From Trebonia kvetii (lineage in GTDB: Bacteria; Actinomycetota; Actinomycetes; Streptosporangiales; Streptosporangiaceae): a stretch of DNA of 64,000 nt. Both the position numbers and the translations under genes were made by a program. The notes beneath the pieces are model-generated. The model saw only the letters and a list, made by a program, of their open reading frames with translations, was not told the origin of the DNA and ran no database searches. Location: assembly GCF_007827045.1 (NCBI RefSeq), contig NZ_RPFW01000011.1:1-64000 (forward strand), in the 5' to 3' direction. This document shows, piece after piece, positions 50,657-59,131 of the stretch (position 1 is its first letter; every line of letters begins with the position of its first letter).

Positions 50657-50841
50657 CGTCAGCGCCGCCTTCGTGTCCGGTTTCGGCCGGATGCAACCGA
50701 TTGCGGCCGCTTGCGGCATGTATGCCAGATATGCGCGTCATTCATCCGGGGAAGCGGAATCTGCCGTGATATCTCGCCACACACGTCCCAGCGGTTGCCG
50801 TTTGCTATGGATTTCTTCTGAGATGTCTCTGAATCTTCATG

Positions 50842-50912
50842 ATAACGAATTGGACATTCGTTATTGACAAACCCGAGCCATCGGGTTCAATCTCACATGC
50901 AAACGATTGTAG
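50842..50912 (+). promoter_or_regulatory. Importer promoter region with LacI-type operator
   Basis: The 429-base gap before the importer holds three signals. ATAACGAAT/ATTCGTTAT is a perfect 9-bp inverted repeat with a 5-base loop at 50842-50864. It runs into TTGACA, a good -35 (50864-50869). ATGCAAACGATTGTAG at 50897-50912 matches the general LacI-family operator ATGNAANCGNTTNCAT in its core. The remaining bases (50657-50840 and 50913-51085) show no gene. Confidence 0.65.
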
Positions 50913-51085
50913 TCGCCCGCCGTGCACCGCCCCGTGCATCGCGCCGGTCACGGTGGGGTCATTTCGTTGCATTTTTCGCACAACAGGCGGACCCCGCTGG
51001 CATAACCCCGAGAGGATGAGCACTCGGAGCCATCCCAAGGGCTCTATTCCGAGAAGCATGAGCGATGAGGAAGGAGGAACCGGGC

Positions 51086-52429
51086 GTGAGCGCACCCCTC
51101 CCCTGGTTCTCCAAGAACGCTGCCACGCTGGGCGCCGTTGCGCTTTCCGTTGGCGTTCTTGCCGCCTGCACCAGCGGCAGCAGCAGTACTCCAAGCACCA
51201 CGACCAGTTCAAGCAGCGCGACGACAGGAGCCTCGTCGTCGGCGGCCACCTCGGCGAGCGGCTCGCCGTCGTCGTCGACGCCGATCAACATCGGCGCCTC
51301 GCTGTCCCTGACTGGCGACTTCTCCGCCGACGGTGTGGCGTTCAAGCAGGGCTATGAGCTGTGGGCCCAGGATGTCAACGCGGCGGGCGGCATACTCGGG
51401 CGTAAGGTCAAGCTGACGATCCTCAACGACGCCAGCTCGCCCAACCAGGTCGTCACCAACTACCAGACGCTGATCAACTCCGATCACGTGGACCTCACCT
51501 TCGGCCCGTTCTCCTCGCTGCTGACCAAGCCGGCCTCGGCCGTGGCGGCCCGCAACGGGTACGCGTTCGTCGAGGGCGCGGGCGGCGCGCCGTCGGTCTT
51601 CGACACTCCCGCCAACCAGGCGGACCACAACGTCTTCGACGTGTCACTGCCGGTCGCGGACTCGCTCATGCCGTTCGTCAACTACATCGCGAGCCTGCCG
51701 GCGAGCCAGCGGCCGAAGACCGCCGCGTACCCGATGGCGGACGACCCGTTCGCCGACCCGCCGGTGCAGCTCGCCGAGCAGAAGCTGACGGCACTCGGCG
51801 TGCAGCCGGTCTACACCGTGGCACCCTTCGCCGAGGAGCAATCCTCGTACAAGCCGGTAGCCGACCAGGTGGCCAAGAAGAAGGCGGACCTCGTGGTGCT
51901 CGGCTCCACCGACGTGCCCACCGTCGCGGCGTTCATGGCCCAGTTCCAGGCCAACCACTACACGCCGAAGATGTTCATCGCCGCGGCGGGCCCCGACCAG
52001 GGTGCGGCCTTCACCAGCGCCGTCAAGCCGGGCAACGCCCAGGGCATGATGGTGCCCAACGGCTGGTACCCCGACTACAACGACCCGGCGAGCAAGAAGA
52101 TGGTCACCGAGTACGAAGCGCTGTACAAGGTCAACGCCTCGGGCGTCAACGCGGACGTGGCGGAGGCCTACTCGGTCGGCCAGGTAGTCCAGGCCGCGAT
52201 CACCGCGACCGGCGGCACCGACAACCAGAAGATCATCTCCTACCTGCACAGCGCGGTGACGCTGAAGACGGTGCAGGGTGACGTGAAGTTCGACTCGCTC
52301 GGCGAGAACAGCGCCGCCGCGGCGTTCATCTTCCAGTGGCAGAACGACGGGACGAAGTACGCGCAGGTGCTGCCGGCCGGCGGGGCGTCCGTGGCGATCA
52401 TCCCCACGAAGCCGCAGTGGGTCAGCTGA
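51086..52429 (+). CDS. ABC transporter substrate-binding lipoprotein, branched-chain amino acid (HAAT) type
   Basis: A 447-residue binding protein. The signal peptide KNAATLGAVALSVGVLAAC has a clean lipobox (LAAC), followed by a Ser/Thr linker. The Peripla_BP_6 fold shows INIGASLSLTGDFSADGVAF, AAGGILGRKVKLTILNDASS and VDLTFGPFSSLLTKPASAVA. GTG 51086 follows GGAAGGAGG; an ATG seven codons earlier lacks a site. Family members bind leucine-type amino acids, urea, amides or aromatic acids. With a LacI regulator the ligand may not be an amino acid. Confidence 0.92.
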   Translation: MSAPLPWFSKNAATLGAVALSVGVLAACTSGSSSTPSTTTSSSSATTGASSSAATSASGSPSSSTPINIGASLSLTGDFSADGVAFKQGYELWAQDVNAAGGILGRKVKLTILNDASSPNQVVTNYQTLINSDHVDLTFGPFSSLLTKPASAVAARNGYAFVEGAGGAPSVFDTPANQADHNVFDVSLPVADSLMPFVNYIASLPASQRPKTAAYPMADDPFADPPVQLAEQKLTALGVQPVYTVAPFAEEQSSYKPVADQVAKKKADLVVLGSTDVPTVAAFMAQFQANHYTPKMFIAAAGPDQGAAFTSAVKPGNAQGMMVPNGWYPDYNDPASKKMVTEYEALYKVNASGVNADVAEAYSVGQVVQAAITATGGTDNQKIISYLHSAVTLKTVQGDVKFDSLGENSAAAAFIFQWQNDGTKYAQVLPAGGASVAIIPTKPQWVS

Positions 52430-52448
52430 CCTAAGAGGTGACATGACG

Positions 52449-52476
52449 GCCCGCCCCCGGGCCTACGGGGGCGGGC
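52449..52476 (+). terminator. Intra-operon hairpin after the binding-protein gene
   Basis: GCCCGCCCCC and its exact complement form a 10-bp stem with an 8-base loop, between the binding-protein stop and the first permease. No T-run follows. Such hairpins usually protect the upstream mRNA or lower transcription of the permeases, giving excess binding protein. Confidence 0.75.
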
Positions 52477-52501
52477 AATGACCGACCAGGACGGAGTATT
52501 A

Positions 52502-53368
52502 ATGGTTCTTGCCATCATCGATGGCATCCTCGTAGGCGGTGTCTACGCCCTCATGGCCGTGGGCCTGACGCTGATCTTCGGGGTACTCGACATCATCAAC
52601 ATCGCCCAGGGTGTCCTGGTCATCCTGGGCGCTTACCTCAGCTATTCGCTGTTCACCAAGGCGCACATCGACCCGTACATCGGGCTGCTCATCACGGTCC
52701 CCGCGATGTTCGTGATCGGCGTGGTGATCCACTGGGCGTTCATCAGGCGGCTGCGCGGCACCGAGCGCACGTCGATGACCCTGCTGGTCACCTACGCGGT
52801 GGGGCTGATCATCGAGGGCGTGCTTTACAAGCTCTACGGCGCCACCAACGTGCAGCTGCTGCCCTCGTACGGCAACAGCAGCTTCTCGCTGTTCGGCAAC
52901 TACGTGCAGTGGGTGTACGTCTGGGACTTCCTGCTCGCCGTGCTCCTGATCGGCGCCGTCTACGTGCTGCTGTACCGGACACGGTTCGGCCGCAGCGTCC
53001 GGGCGACCATGCAGGACCAGACGGCGGCCCGGCTTGTCGGCATCGACGTGAACCGGGTCGCGGCGCTGACCTTCGGCATCGGCGTCGCGGTGACCGCTGC
53101 GGGCGGCATGGCCTTCGGCATAACCAACGCGTTCAACCCCAACAGCGGTTATGACCTCATTTCCCGGCTGCTGTCCATCATCATCCTCGGCGGCATGGGC
53201 AGTGTCGGCGGCGCGCTCGGCGCGTCGCTGTTCATGCTCACCCTGGAGTCGGTGGTGTCTATCTGGCAGCCGCAGTGGGCGGTGGCCGTGTACTACGCGG
53301 CCCTTGTCATCGTGCTGCTCTACCGCCCGACGGGCCTGTTCGGCCAGAAGGCGGTGCGGGCACAGTGA
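52502..53368 (+). CDS. ABC importer permease, LivH type
   Basis: A 288-residue membrane protein: ILVGGVYALMAVGLTLIFGV and LDIINIAQGVLVILGAYLSY are the LivH signatures, and ARLVGIDVNRVAALTFGIGV and ILGGMGSVGGALGASLFMLT form the cytoplasmic coupling loop. ATG 52502 follows GGACGGAGTATTA; an in-frame ATG at 52478 is less well placed. It overlaps the next start by four bases. Confidence 0.93.
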   Translation: MVLAIIDGILVGGVYALMAVGLTLIFGVLDIINIAQGVLVILGAYLSYSLFTKAHIDPYIGLLITVPAMFVIGVVIHWAFIRRLRGTERTSMTLLVTYAVGLIIEGVLYKLYGATNVQLLPSYGNSSFSLFGNYVQWVYVWDFLLAVLLIGAVYVLLYRTRFGRSVRATMQDQTAARLVGIDVNRVAALTFGIGVAVTAAGGMAFGITNAFNPNSGYDLISRLLSIIILGGMGSVGGALGASLFMLTLESVVSIWQPQWAVAVYYAALVIVLLYRPTGLFGQKAVRAQ

Positions 53369-54501
53369 CCAGGCACCCACGACACGCGGACGGCCAGGCG
53401 GCCGGGCTCGGCACGGCGGTCAAGGGGGGCGCTCTGCTCCTCCTGCTCCTGGCGTTCATCGCGTTCCCGAAGGTCTTCACCAATCCTGCGGTCACCAACT
53501 ACGGCGTCCTCGCGCTGATCTACGTGACCGCGGCCACCGCCTGGAACATCTTCTCCGGCAACACCGGTTACATCTCCCTCGGCCAGGCCGTGTTCTTCGG
53601 CAGCGGCGCCTACGCGATGGGCATCGCGGCCCGCGACTGGCACCTCACGGGGACGACGGTGTTCACGACATTGCCGCTCTGCGGTGCGGTCGGCGCGCTC
53701 ATCGCGATCCCGTTCGGCCTGATCGCGCTGCGGGTGCGGCGGCACACGTTCATCGTGATCACCATCGCCGTGTTCTTCATCTTTCAGCTGATGGCGTTCA
53801 ACCTGCCCTTCACCGGCGGGTCGAGCGGGCTTGCCTCGCCGTTCCTCAGCTGGCCGGCGGCGGGCTACAACACGCCCTTCTACTACATCGCGCTCGCCTA
53901 CGCGGCCGGCTCCATCGCCCTCGCCTGGCTGATCAGGCGCTCCCGGTTCGGCCTGCAGCTGCGGGCGATCAGGGACGACGAGGACCGTGCGCGTGGCCTC
54001 GGCGTGCGCGCCATGCGGGTGAAGCTTTCCGCGTTCGTCATCTCCGGCGCCATCACCGCGATGATCGGCGCGGTCTGGTTCTACTACATCGAGCAGGTGG
54101 AGCCGCAGACCGGATTCGACCCGATCTTCGACCTCACGCTGGTGCTGATGGCGTTCTTCGGCGGCTACGGCTCCATCGCCGGGCCGGTGCTCGGCGCGCT
54201 GCTCCTTGAGCCGCTCACGCTCTGGCTGAACACCCAGCCCGCGTTCAGCGGCGGCTCGGTCAGCGAGATCCTGCTCGGCGCGGTCTTCCTCATCGTGGTG
54301 CTGTTCATGCCCCGCGGTATCGTGCCGACCGGCGGCGAGCTGATCACCCGGATCAGGACGCGGGGCCGCCCCGCGGTCGTCCCGGCCGCCCCGGGCGGCC
54401 CGCCCGCCAGCCAGGTGCCGCCCGCTGCGTCCGGTTCGTCTTCCGGCTCAGGGCCGTCCGTCGGTTCAGGCCCGTCCGTCAACTCGGGAGGTGCCCGGTG
54501 A
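53365..54501 (+). CDS. ABC importer permease, LivM type
   Basis: A 378-residue membrane protein: ATAWNIFSGNTGYISLGQAV, then RAIRDDEDRARGLGVRAMRV for the coupling loop, and FFGGYGSIAGPVLGALLLEP. It pairs with the LivH-type subunit as the translocation pore. The C-terminal 60 residues are a Pro/Ser/Gly-rich tail (SGSSSGSGPSVGSGPSVNSG) not usual in the family. GTG start overlaps the previous stop (GTGA). It again overlaps the next gene by four. Confidence 0.93.
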   Translation: MTRHPRHADGQAAGLGTAVKGGALLLLLLAFIAFPKVFTNPAVTNYGVLALIYVTAATAWNIFSGNTGYISLGQAVFFGSGAYAMGIAARDWHLTGTTVFTTLPLCGAVGALIAIPFGLIALRVRRHTFIVITIAVFFIFQLMAFNLPFTGGSSGLASPFLSWPAAGYNTPFYYIALAYAAGSIALAWLIRRSRFGLQLRAIRDDEDRARGLGVRAMRVKLSAFVISGAITAMIGAVWFYYIEQVEPQTGFDPIFDLTLVLMAFFGGYGSIAGPVLGALLLEPLTLWLNTQPAFSGGSVSEILLGAVFLIVVLFMPRGIVPTGGELITRIRTRGRPAVVPAAPGGPPASQVPPAASGSSSGSGPSVGSGPSVNSGGAR

Positions 54502-55289
54502 CCGCCCTGCTGCGCACCGAGGGGATCAGCAAGGCCTACGGCGGCGTCCAGGCGCTCGACGGCGCGACGATCGCGGTCGAGGAAGGCACGGTTGCCGGGC
54601 TCATCGGGCCCAACGGCTCGGGCAAGACCACCCTGTTCAACGTGATCACCGGCTATGAGACCCCGGACGCGGGGCAGGTGTGGTTCGGCGACCGCGCGAT
54701 CACCAATCTCGCGCCTGACAAGGTGTTCGCCGCGGGCATCGGCCGGACCTTCCAGCTCACCCGGATTTTCCCCCGCCTCACCGTGATCGAGAACATGCTG
54801 ATCGCGGCGCAGGCCAGGGACCGGCCGCGGAACCTGCTGTCCTGGTTCGGCAAGGACGCCTGGACGCACCACCGCAGGCACGCGCTCGAACTGCTCGAAT
54901 TCGTCGGCATCGAGGGACACGCGAACGTGCTTGCGGGCTCCCTGTCCTACGGCCAGCGCAAGCTGCTCGAGCTTGCCTACGTGCTGGTCGCCGATCCGGC
55001 GGTCATCCTGCTCGACGAGCCGGCCGGCGGGGTGAACCCGACGCTGATTAACCACATCGCCGACCGGATCAGGCAGCTCAACGCCGAGCAGGGCAAGACG
55101 TTCCTGCTCGTCGAGCACAACATGGAGTTCGTCATGGGGCTGTGCTCGGTGATCACCGTGCTCGAATCGGGCGCGGCGGTGGTCAGCGGCCCGCCGGGCA
55201 TCGTCAAGACCGACAAGCGGGTGCTCGACGCCTACCTCGGCACTGACCTGGACGACCTTGGCGTCGACGACGAGGAGGAGGCCCGATGA
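54498..55289 (+). CDS. ABC importer ATPase, LivG type
   Basis: A 263-residue ATPase: Walker A GPNGSGKTT, Q-loop GIGRTFQLTRIFPRLTVIEN, signature LSYGQRKLLE, Walker B VILLDEPAGGVNP and switch VEHN. GIGRTFQ and the AGGVNP variant mark the LivG group. An acidic tail (DLDDLGVDDEEEA) is unusual. Overlaps both neighbours by four bases. Confidence 0.94.
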   Translation: MTALLRTEGISKAYGGVQALDGATIAVEEGTVAGLIGPNGSGKTTLFNVITGYETPDAGQVWFGDRAITNLAPDKVFAAGIGRTFQLTRIFPRLTVIENMLIAAQARDRPRNLLSWFGKDAWTHHRRHALELLEFVGIEGHANVLAGSLSYGQRKLLELAYVLVADPAVILLDEPAGGVNPTLINHIADRIRQLNAEQGKTFLLVEHNMEFVMGLCSVITVLESGAAVVSGPPGIVKTDKRVLDAYLGTDLDDLGVDDEEEAR

Positions 55290-56020
55290 GCGGCGAACCG
55301 CTGCTCGCCATGGACGGCGTGGTGGCCGGCTACGGCGGCGGCGACGTGCTGCGCGGCGTCACCTTCGGCGTACCCGAGGGTGCCATCACCTGCGTGGTGG
55401 GGCCGAACGGCGCGGGCAAGTCGACCGTGATGCGGGTGATCAGCGGCCTGCTCCGGCCGCGTCTCGGCACCGTGACGCTGCGCGGCGAGAAGCTCAACGG
55501 CAAGACGCCCCGGCAGATCCTGGACCTCGGCGTGGTCCAGGTGACGCAGAACCACAGCCTGTTCAAGGACATGACGGTCCACGAGAACATCGACCTCGGC
55601 GGCTACACGATCAAGGACCGGTCGACGGTCGGCAAGCGTATCGACGCGGTCTACGACCTGTTCCCCCAGGTACGCGGCTGGGCGGGGATGAAGGCCGGGT
55701 CGCTGTCCGGCGGCCAGCAGCGGCTGGTGGAGTTCGCCAGGGCGCTGATGCTCGACCCGGTGCTCATCCTGCTCGACGAGCCGTCCATGGGCCTGTCGCC
55801 GCTGGTGCTCAAGTCGGTGTTCGACGCGGCCCGGCAGATGAACGCGAGCGGCGCGACCGTACTGCTCGTCGAGCAGAACGCGCGCGCCGGGCTCAAGCTG
55901 AGCCAGCACGGCGTGGTCATGGAGAACGGCACCGTCCGGCTGGCCGGAACGGGCCGCGAGGTCCTTGAGCACCCGGAGATCGGCGAACTTTATCTGGGCG
56001 GGACCGTGAAGAAAATCTGA
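55286..56020 (+). CDS. ABC importer ATPase, LivF type
   Basis: A 244-residue ATPase: Walker A GPNGAGKST, Q-loop VTQNHSLFKDMTVHENIDLG, signature LSGGQQRLVE, Walker B LILLDEPSMGLSP and switch VEQN. It completes a five-gene SBP-H-M-G-F importer. An 11-bp imperfect stem begins at its stop codon and may terminate the operon. Confidence 0.94.
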   Translation: MSGEPLLAMDGVVAGYGGGDVLRGVTFGVPEGAITCVVGPNGAGKSTVMRVISGLLRPRLGTVTLRGEKLNGKTPRQILDLGVVQVTQNHSLFKDMTVHENIDLGGYTIKDRSTVGKRIDAVYDLFPQVRGWAGMKAGSLSGGQQRLVEFARALMLDPVLILLDEPSMGLSPLVLKSVFDAARQMNASGATVLLVEQNARAGLKLSQHGVVMENGTVRLAGTGREVLEHPEIGELYLGGTVKKI

Positions 56021-56206
56021 ACCATCTCAGAGATAGTTCAGAAATTGTTAACAATGATGCGGTTGTCTCCTCACGCCAAGGCAACAGCCGGAACATTAGA
56101 GGTCATTTGTCGGAAAGTGCACCGATAAACGCACTAAGGTGGCCTCAGCGGAATGTCTGCGGCACCTTCCGGGCGGTGCCGGGTGGCAAGACGCTTAGCG
56201 GCAGTT
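56019..56206 (+). other. Structured non-coding leader before the conservon kinase
   Basis: The 268-base gap starts with a stem (CTGAAC-ATCT/AGAT-GTTCAG, 56019-56043), probably the importer terminator. It is followed by AT-richer bases suited to a promoter and then a GC-rich part. There GGCACC (56161-56166) pairs with GGTGCC (56175-56180), and an intrinsic terminator follows. A 60-codon frame (56107-56289) overlaps all this and is not supported. A regulated leader or small RNA is possible; no known riboswitch class was matched. Confidence 0.5.
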
Positions 56207-56237
56207 GGACGCGCGAGTCTCTTCGCGTCCGTTTTTT
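56207..56237 (+). terminator. Intrinsic terminator (GGACGCG stem plus T6) in the leader
   Basis: GGACGCG and CGCGTCC pair around a 10-base loop and are followed directly by GTTTTTT. T-tailed hairpins are rare in such GC-rich genomes. It lies 51 bases before the kinase start, on the same strand, so either it ends a short RNA or it attenuates the kinase operon. Confidence 0.75.
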
Positions 56238-56288
56238 CAGCGGCAGGACGTGCGAGAACATCGCTTTTTCCAGCGAGGACACTGACTA

Positions 56289-58727
56289 ATGGGAACCCAT
56301 GGTGCTGCGAGCACGAGACCACGCGCGCTCCCGCCCGCCCAGCGGGCGACGGAATCGGCCGCCAATCCGACGCGGGCCAGCAGGCCCGGCCTGAACCTGG
56401 CCGAGTGGCCGGTGGCCCGCAGGCTCTTCGCCGTCATTGTGGCGGCGCTGCTGATGGGCCTGATCCTCGGCGGGCTGCGGGTGGCCGACGCCGAGTCGAG
56501 CGCCACCCAGTTCAGCCGCGTGTCCCAGCTCGCGCAGCTCTCGCAGCAGCTCACGATCATGGTCGACGACCTGCAGAACGAGCGTGACGCGACGCTCAGC
56601 CTGCTGATCTCGGGCCAGTCCAAGACGATGACGCCGTACTACGATGCGACCAACGCCGAGGCGAACACCGTCAAGGCGCTGGCCAACGGCATCGGCGGCG
56701 CCTATCCGGTCAACATCAGGAACGACGCCGCCGCGGTCCTCGCCGACATCAGCACCCAGCGCATCGGCGTCCTGCACTCATTGGTCAACCCCCTTGCGCC
56801 GGCGAACGAACTCGCGGTCATCGCCGACTACGGCGCCGACATCAGCGACCTGATCACCCTGTCGGACCAGGTCGCCCAGGGCGTCGCCGACTCCTCGCTG
56901 GCCAGCGACGTCCGCGCGCTCAACGCCCTGTCGCTCGCCAAGGAGCAGGTGTCGCGGCAGCGTGCCCTGCTCAACTACAGCTTCTCCGCCCCGCCAGCCG
57001 TCGGGGCGGTGGACGACAATACCGCCGGCGCCCTGCCGATCGCGTCGAACGGCGAGCTCACCGAGGAGGCGGCGTTCCAGCAGTCGGCCACGGCAGCCGA
57101 GCGGGCCTTCTTCACCGACGCGCTGAACAAGCCAGACATCTCCCTGGCCCAGGACATCGAGATGAACGTCCTCGGGAACCTGAGCGACCCGACCGTCCAC
57201 CTGGTGGACGACGTCAGTGCCGTGGGCACGGACGTGCAGATCGCACAAGGCACCGCCCCCGGCTCCGCGGACAACAAGAAGTACCACCTCGACCAGGGGA
57301 TCATGCCGCCGATGACCCTCCCGCAGGGCCAGGCGGTCTGGACCGCGGGCATGGGCGACGCGATGAAGGCGCTGCAGGCCACCGAGGGCATGATCGCGGA
57401 TAACATCGTCACCCGCGCCGGCCAGCTCCACTCGAACGCGCAGCAGTCCGCGCTCACCTTCGGCATCATCACCGTGGCCGTGCTGCTCCTCGTCATGCTC
57501 GCCGCGGTGCTCGTGGCCAGGTCGCTGGTCCGCCCGCTGCGCCGGCTGCGGGCGGGCGCGCTGAACATCGCCTCGGTCCAGCTGCCCGAGCGGGTCCGGC
57601 TGCTGTCGGACAACCCGGACTCCGCGGCGACCATGGAGGTCGCGCCGATCAACGTGACCACGCGGGACGAGATCGGCCAGGTCGCCCGCGCGTTCGACCA
57701 GGTGCACTCCGAGGCGGTCCGGCTGGCCGGCGAGCAGGCGCTGCTGCGGTCGAGCTTCAACGCGATGTTCGTCAACCTGTCGCGCCGCTCCCAGTCGCTC
57801 ATCGAGCGCCTGGCGCGGATGATCGACAACCTGGAGCAGACCGAGGACGACCCCAACCGCCTCGGCAGCCTGTTCTCCATGGACCACCTGGTCACCCGAA
57901 TGCGGCGCAACTCGGAGAACCTGCTGCTGCTCGCCGGGCACGAGAACCCGCGCAAGTGGTCGGACCCGGTCCCGCTCGCCGACGTGGCGCGCGCCGCCAC
58001 CTCGGAGATCGAGCAGTACAACCGGGTCGCGCTGACCATCGCGCCTGGCATCTCGGTGGTCGGCCAGGCCGTGTCCGACGTGGTGCACCTGCTCGCCGAG
58101 CTGGTCGAGAACGCCACCATCTTCTCGCCCAAGGACACCCAGGTCATGCTCACCACCAGGGAGCTAACCAGCGGCGGTGTGCTGATCGAGATCATCGACC
58201 AGGGCATCGGCGTCTCGGAGAGCCGGCTCGCGGACATGAACTGGCGGCTCGACAACCCGCCGACGATCGACGTGTCGGTCTCCAGGCACATGGGCCTGTT
58301 CGCCGTCGCCCGGCTCGCCGAACGGCACCGGGTCCGGGTGCGGCTGCGGGCCGCGTCGCCGCAGGGCGTGTCGGCCCTGGTCTGGCTGCCGGACAGCGTG
58401 ATCGAGCGGGTGAGCACTGACACCGGACAGTGGGCCGCGCGTGCGGCGGCCGGTCTGCCGGTACGCACGCCGCGTGGCCAGGACGGCCCGGCCATCCCCG
58501 CGGCCGCTGTCCCCGCGGGGGGTCCCTCCTTCGGCCACGGCGGCACGCTGCCGGTGCGGTCGGCGGAGCAGGTACGCAGCCGCCTCACCGGGTTCCAGCG
58601 CGGAGCACGCCGGGCGGAAGGCCAGGGCAACGGCCACAACGGTCAGGACACCGGCCCGAACGGCCATAACGGCCAGAACGGCCACAGCGGCCAACCGCCG
58701 CGCGCGGGAGAGGGGACTCTGAGTTGA
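56289..58727 (+). CDS. Conservon-type sensor kinase (CvnA-like), nitrate/nitrite-sensing type domain
   Basis: An 812-residue membrane kinase. TM1 is RLFAVIVAALLMGLILGGL (about 45-63). An extracellular NIT-like helical domain (70-390) follows with LQNERDATLSLLISG. TM2 is FGIITVAVLLLVMLAAVLVA, then HAMP. A conserved FVNLSRRSQSLIERLARMID block and the ATPase domain follow (ELVENATIFSPK, IDQGIGVSESRL). A His/Asn/Gly-rich tail of about 40 residues (NGHNGQ repeats) ends the protein. CvnA proteins signal through roadblock and GTPase partners rather than a classical regulator. Its stop overlaps the next TTG start. Confidence 0.9.
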   Translation: MGTHGAASTRPRALPPAQRATESAANPTRASRPGLNLAEWPVARRLFAVIVAALLMGLILGGLRVADAESSATQFSRVSQLAQLSQQLTIMVDDLQNERDATLSLLISGQSKTMTPYYDATNAEANTVKALANGIGGAYPVNIRNDAAAVLADISTQRIGVLHSLVNPLAPANELAVIADYGADISDLITLSDQVAQGVADSSLASDVRALNALSLAKEQVSRQRALLNYSFSAPPAVGAVDDNTAGALPIASNGELTEEAAFQQSATAAERAFFTDALNKPDISLAQDIEMNVLGNLSDPTVHLVDDVSAVGTDVQIAQGTAPGSADNKKYHLDQGIMPPMTLPQGQAVWTAGMGDAMKALQATEGMIADNIVTRAGQLHSNAQQSALTFGIITVAVLLLVMLAAVLVARSLVRPLRRLRAGALNIASVQLPERVRLLSDNPDSAATMEVAPINVTTRDEIGQVARAFDQVHSEAVRLAGEQALLRSSFNAMFVNLSRRSQSLIERLARMIDNLEQTEDDPNRLGSLFSMDHLVTRMRRNSENLLLLAGHENPRKWSDPVPLADVARAATSEIEQYNRVALTIAPGISVVGQAVSDVVHLLAELVENATIFSPKDTQVMLTTRELTSGGVLIEIIDQGIGVSESRLADMNWRLDNPPTIDVSVSRHMGLFAVARLAERHRVRVRLRAASPQGVSALVWLPDSVIERVSTDTGQWAARAAAGLPVRTPRGQDGPAIPAAAVPAGGPSFGHGGTLPVRSAEQVRSRLTGFQRGARRAEGQGNGHNGQDTGPNGHNGQNGHSGQPPRAGEGTLS

Positions 58728-59131
58728 GCTACGTCTACCGCCAGGACCTGAACTGGCTCGTCAGCGACTTCACGGCGCGGGTCGCCGACGCCGCGCACGC
58801 GGCCGTCGTCTCCGCCGACGGCGTGCCGCTCGCCCTGTCCGACGACATCCCCGAGTTCTTCGCCGAGCAGCTCGCGGCCATCACCTCCGGCCTCGCCAGC
58901 CTGATGCAGGGCGCGGCCCGGATCTTCGAGGCGGGCTCGCCGACGCAGGCGCTGGTGGAGATGCAGTGGGGCCTGATGGTCGTCAAGTCGATCAGCGACG
59001 GTTCCAGCCTGTGCGTGCTCGCCGCGCCCGACTGCGACACGGAGCTCATCTCTTACGAGATGTCCCTGCTCGTCGAGGCCGTCGGCGAGGTACTGTCTCC
59101 CGCCCTGCGTGGCGGGAGACAGCGGTATTAG
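58724..59131 (+). CDS. Roadblock/LC7-domain protein (CvnB-like)
   Basis: A 135-residue roadblock protein: DLNWLVSDFTARVADAAHAA, VVSADGVPLALSDDIPEFFA and VEMQWGLMVVKSISDGSSLC. The TTG start overlaps the kinase stop (TTGA), as usual in conservons, with GAGGGG upstream. In conservons CvnB joins the kinase to CvnC (DUF742) and the GTPase CvnD. Those two genes are missing here: a convergent gene follows at once, its stop overlapping this one (TTAG). Confidence 0.93.
   Translation: MSYVYRQDLNWLVSDFTARVADAAHAAVVSADGVPLALSDDIPEFFAEQLAAITSGLASLMQGAARIFEAGSPTQALVEMQWGLMVVKSISDGSSLCVLAAPDCDTELISYEMSLLVEAVGEVLSPALRGGRQRY

Noticed and set aside
56103-56237. Known riboswitch in the conservon leader
   Set aside because: I compared the conserved bases with c-di-GMP, c-di-AMP, cobalamin, ZTP and guanidine classes from memory and found no match; only a structured leader is claimed.
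56107-56289. 60-codon frame in the conservon leader
   Set aside because: It overlaps stable hairpins and a terminator, lacks a good ribosome-binding site and ends at the kinase start; read as non-coding leader.
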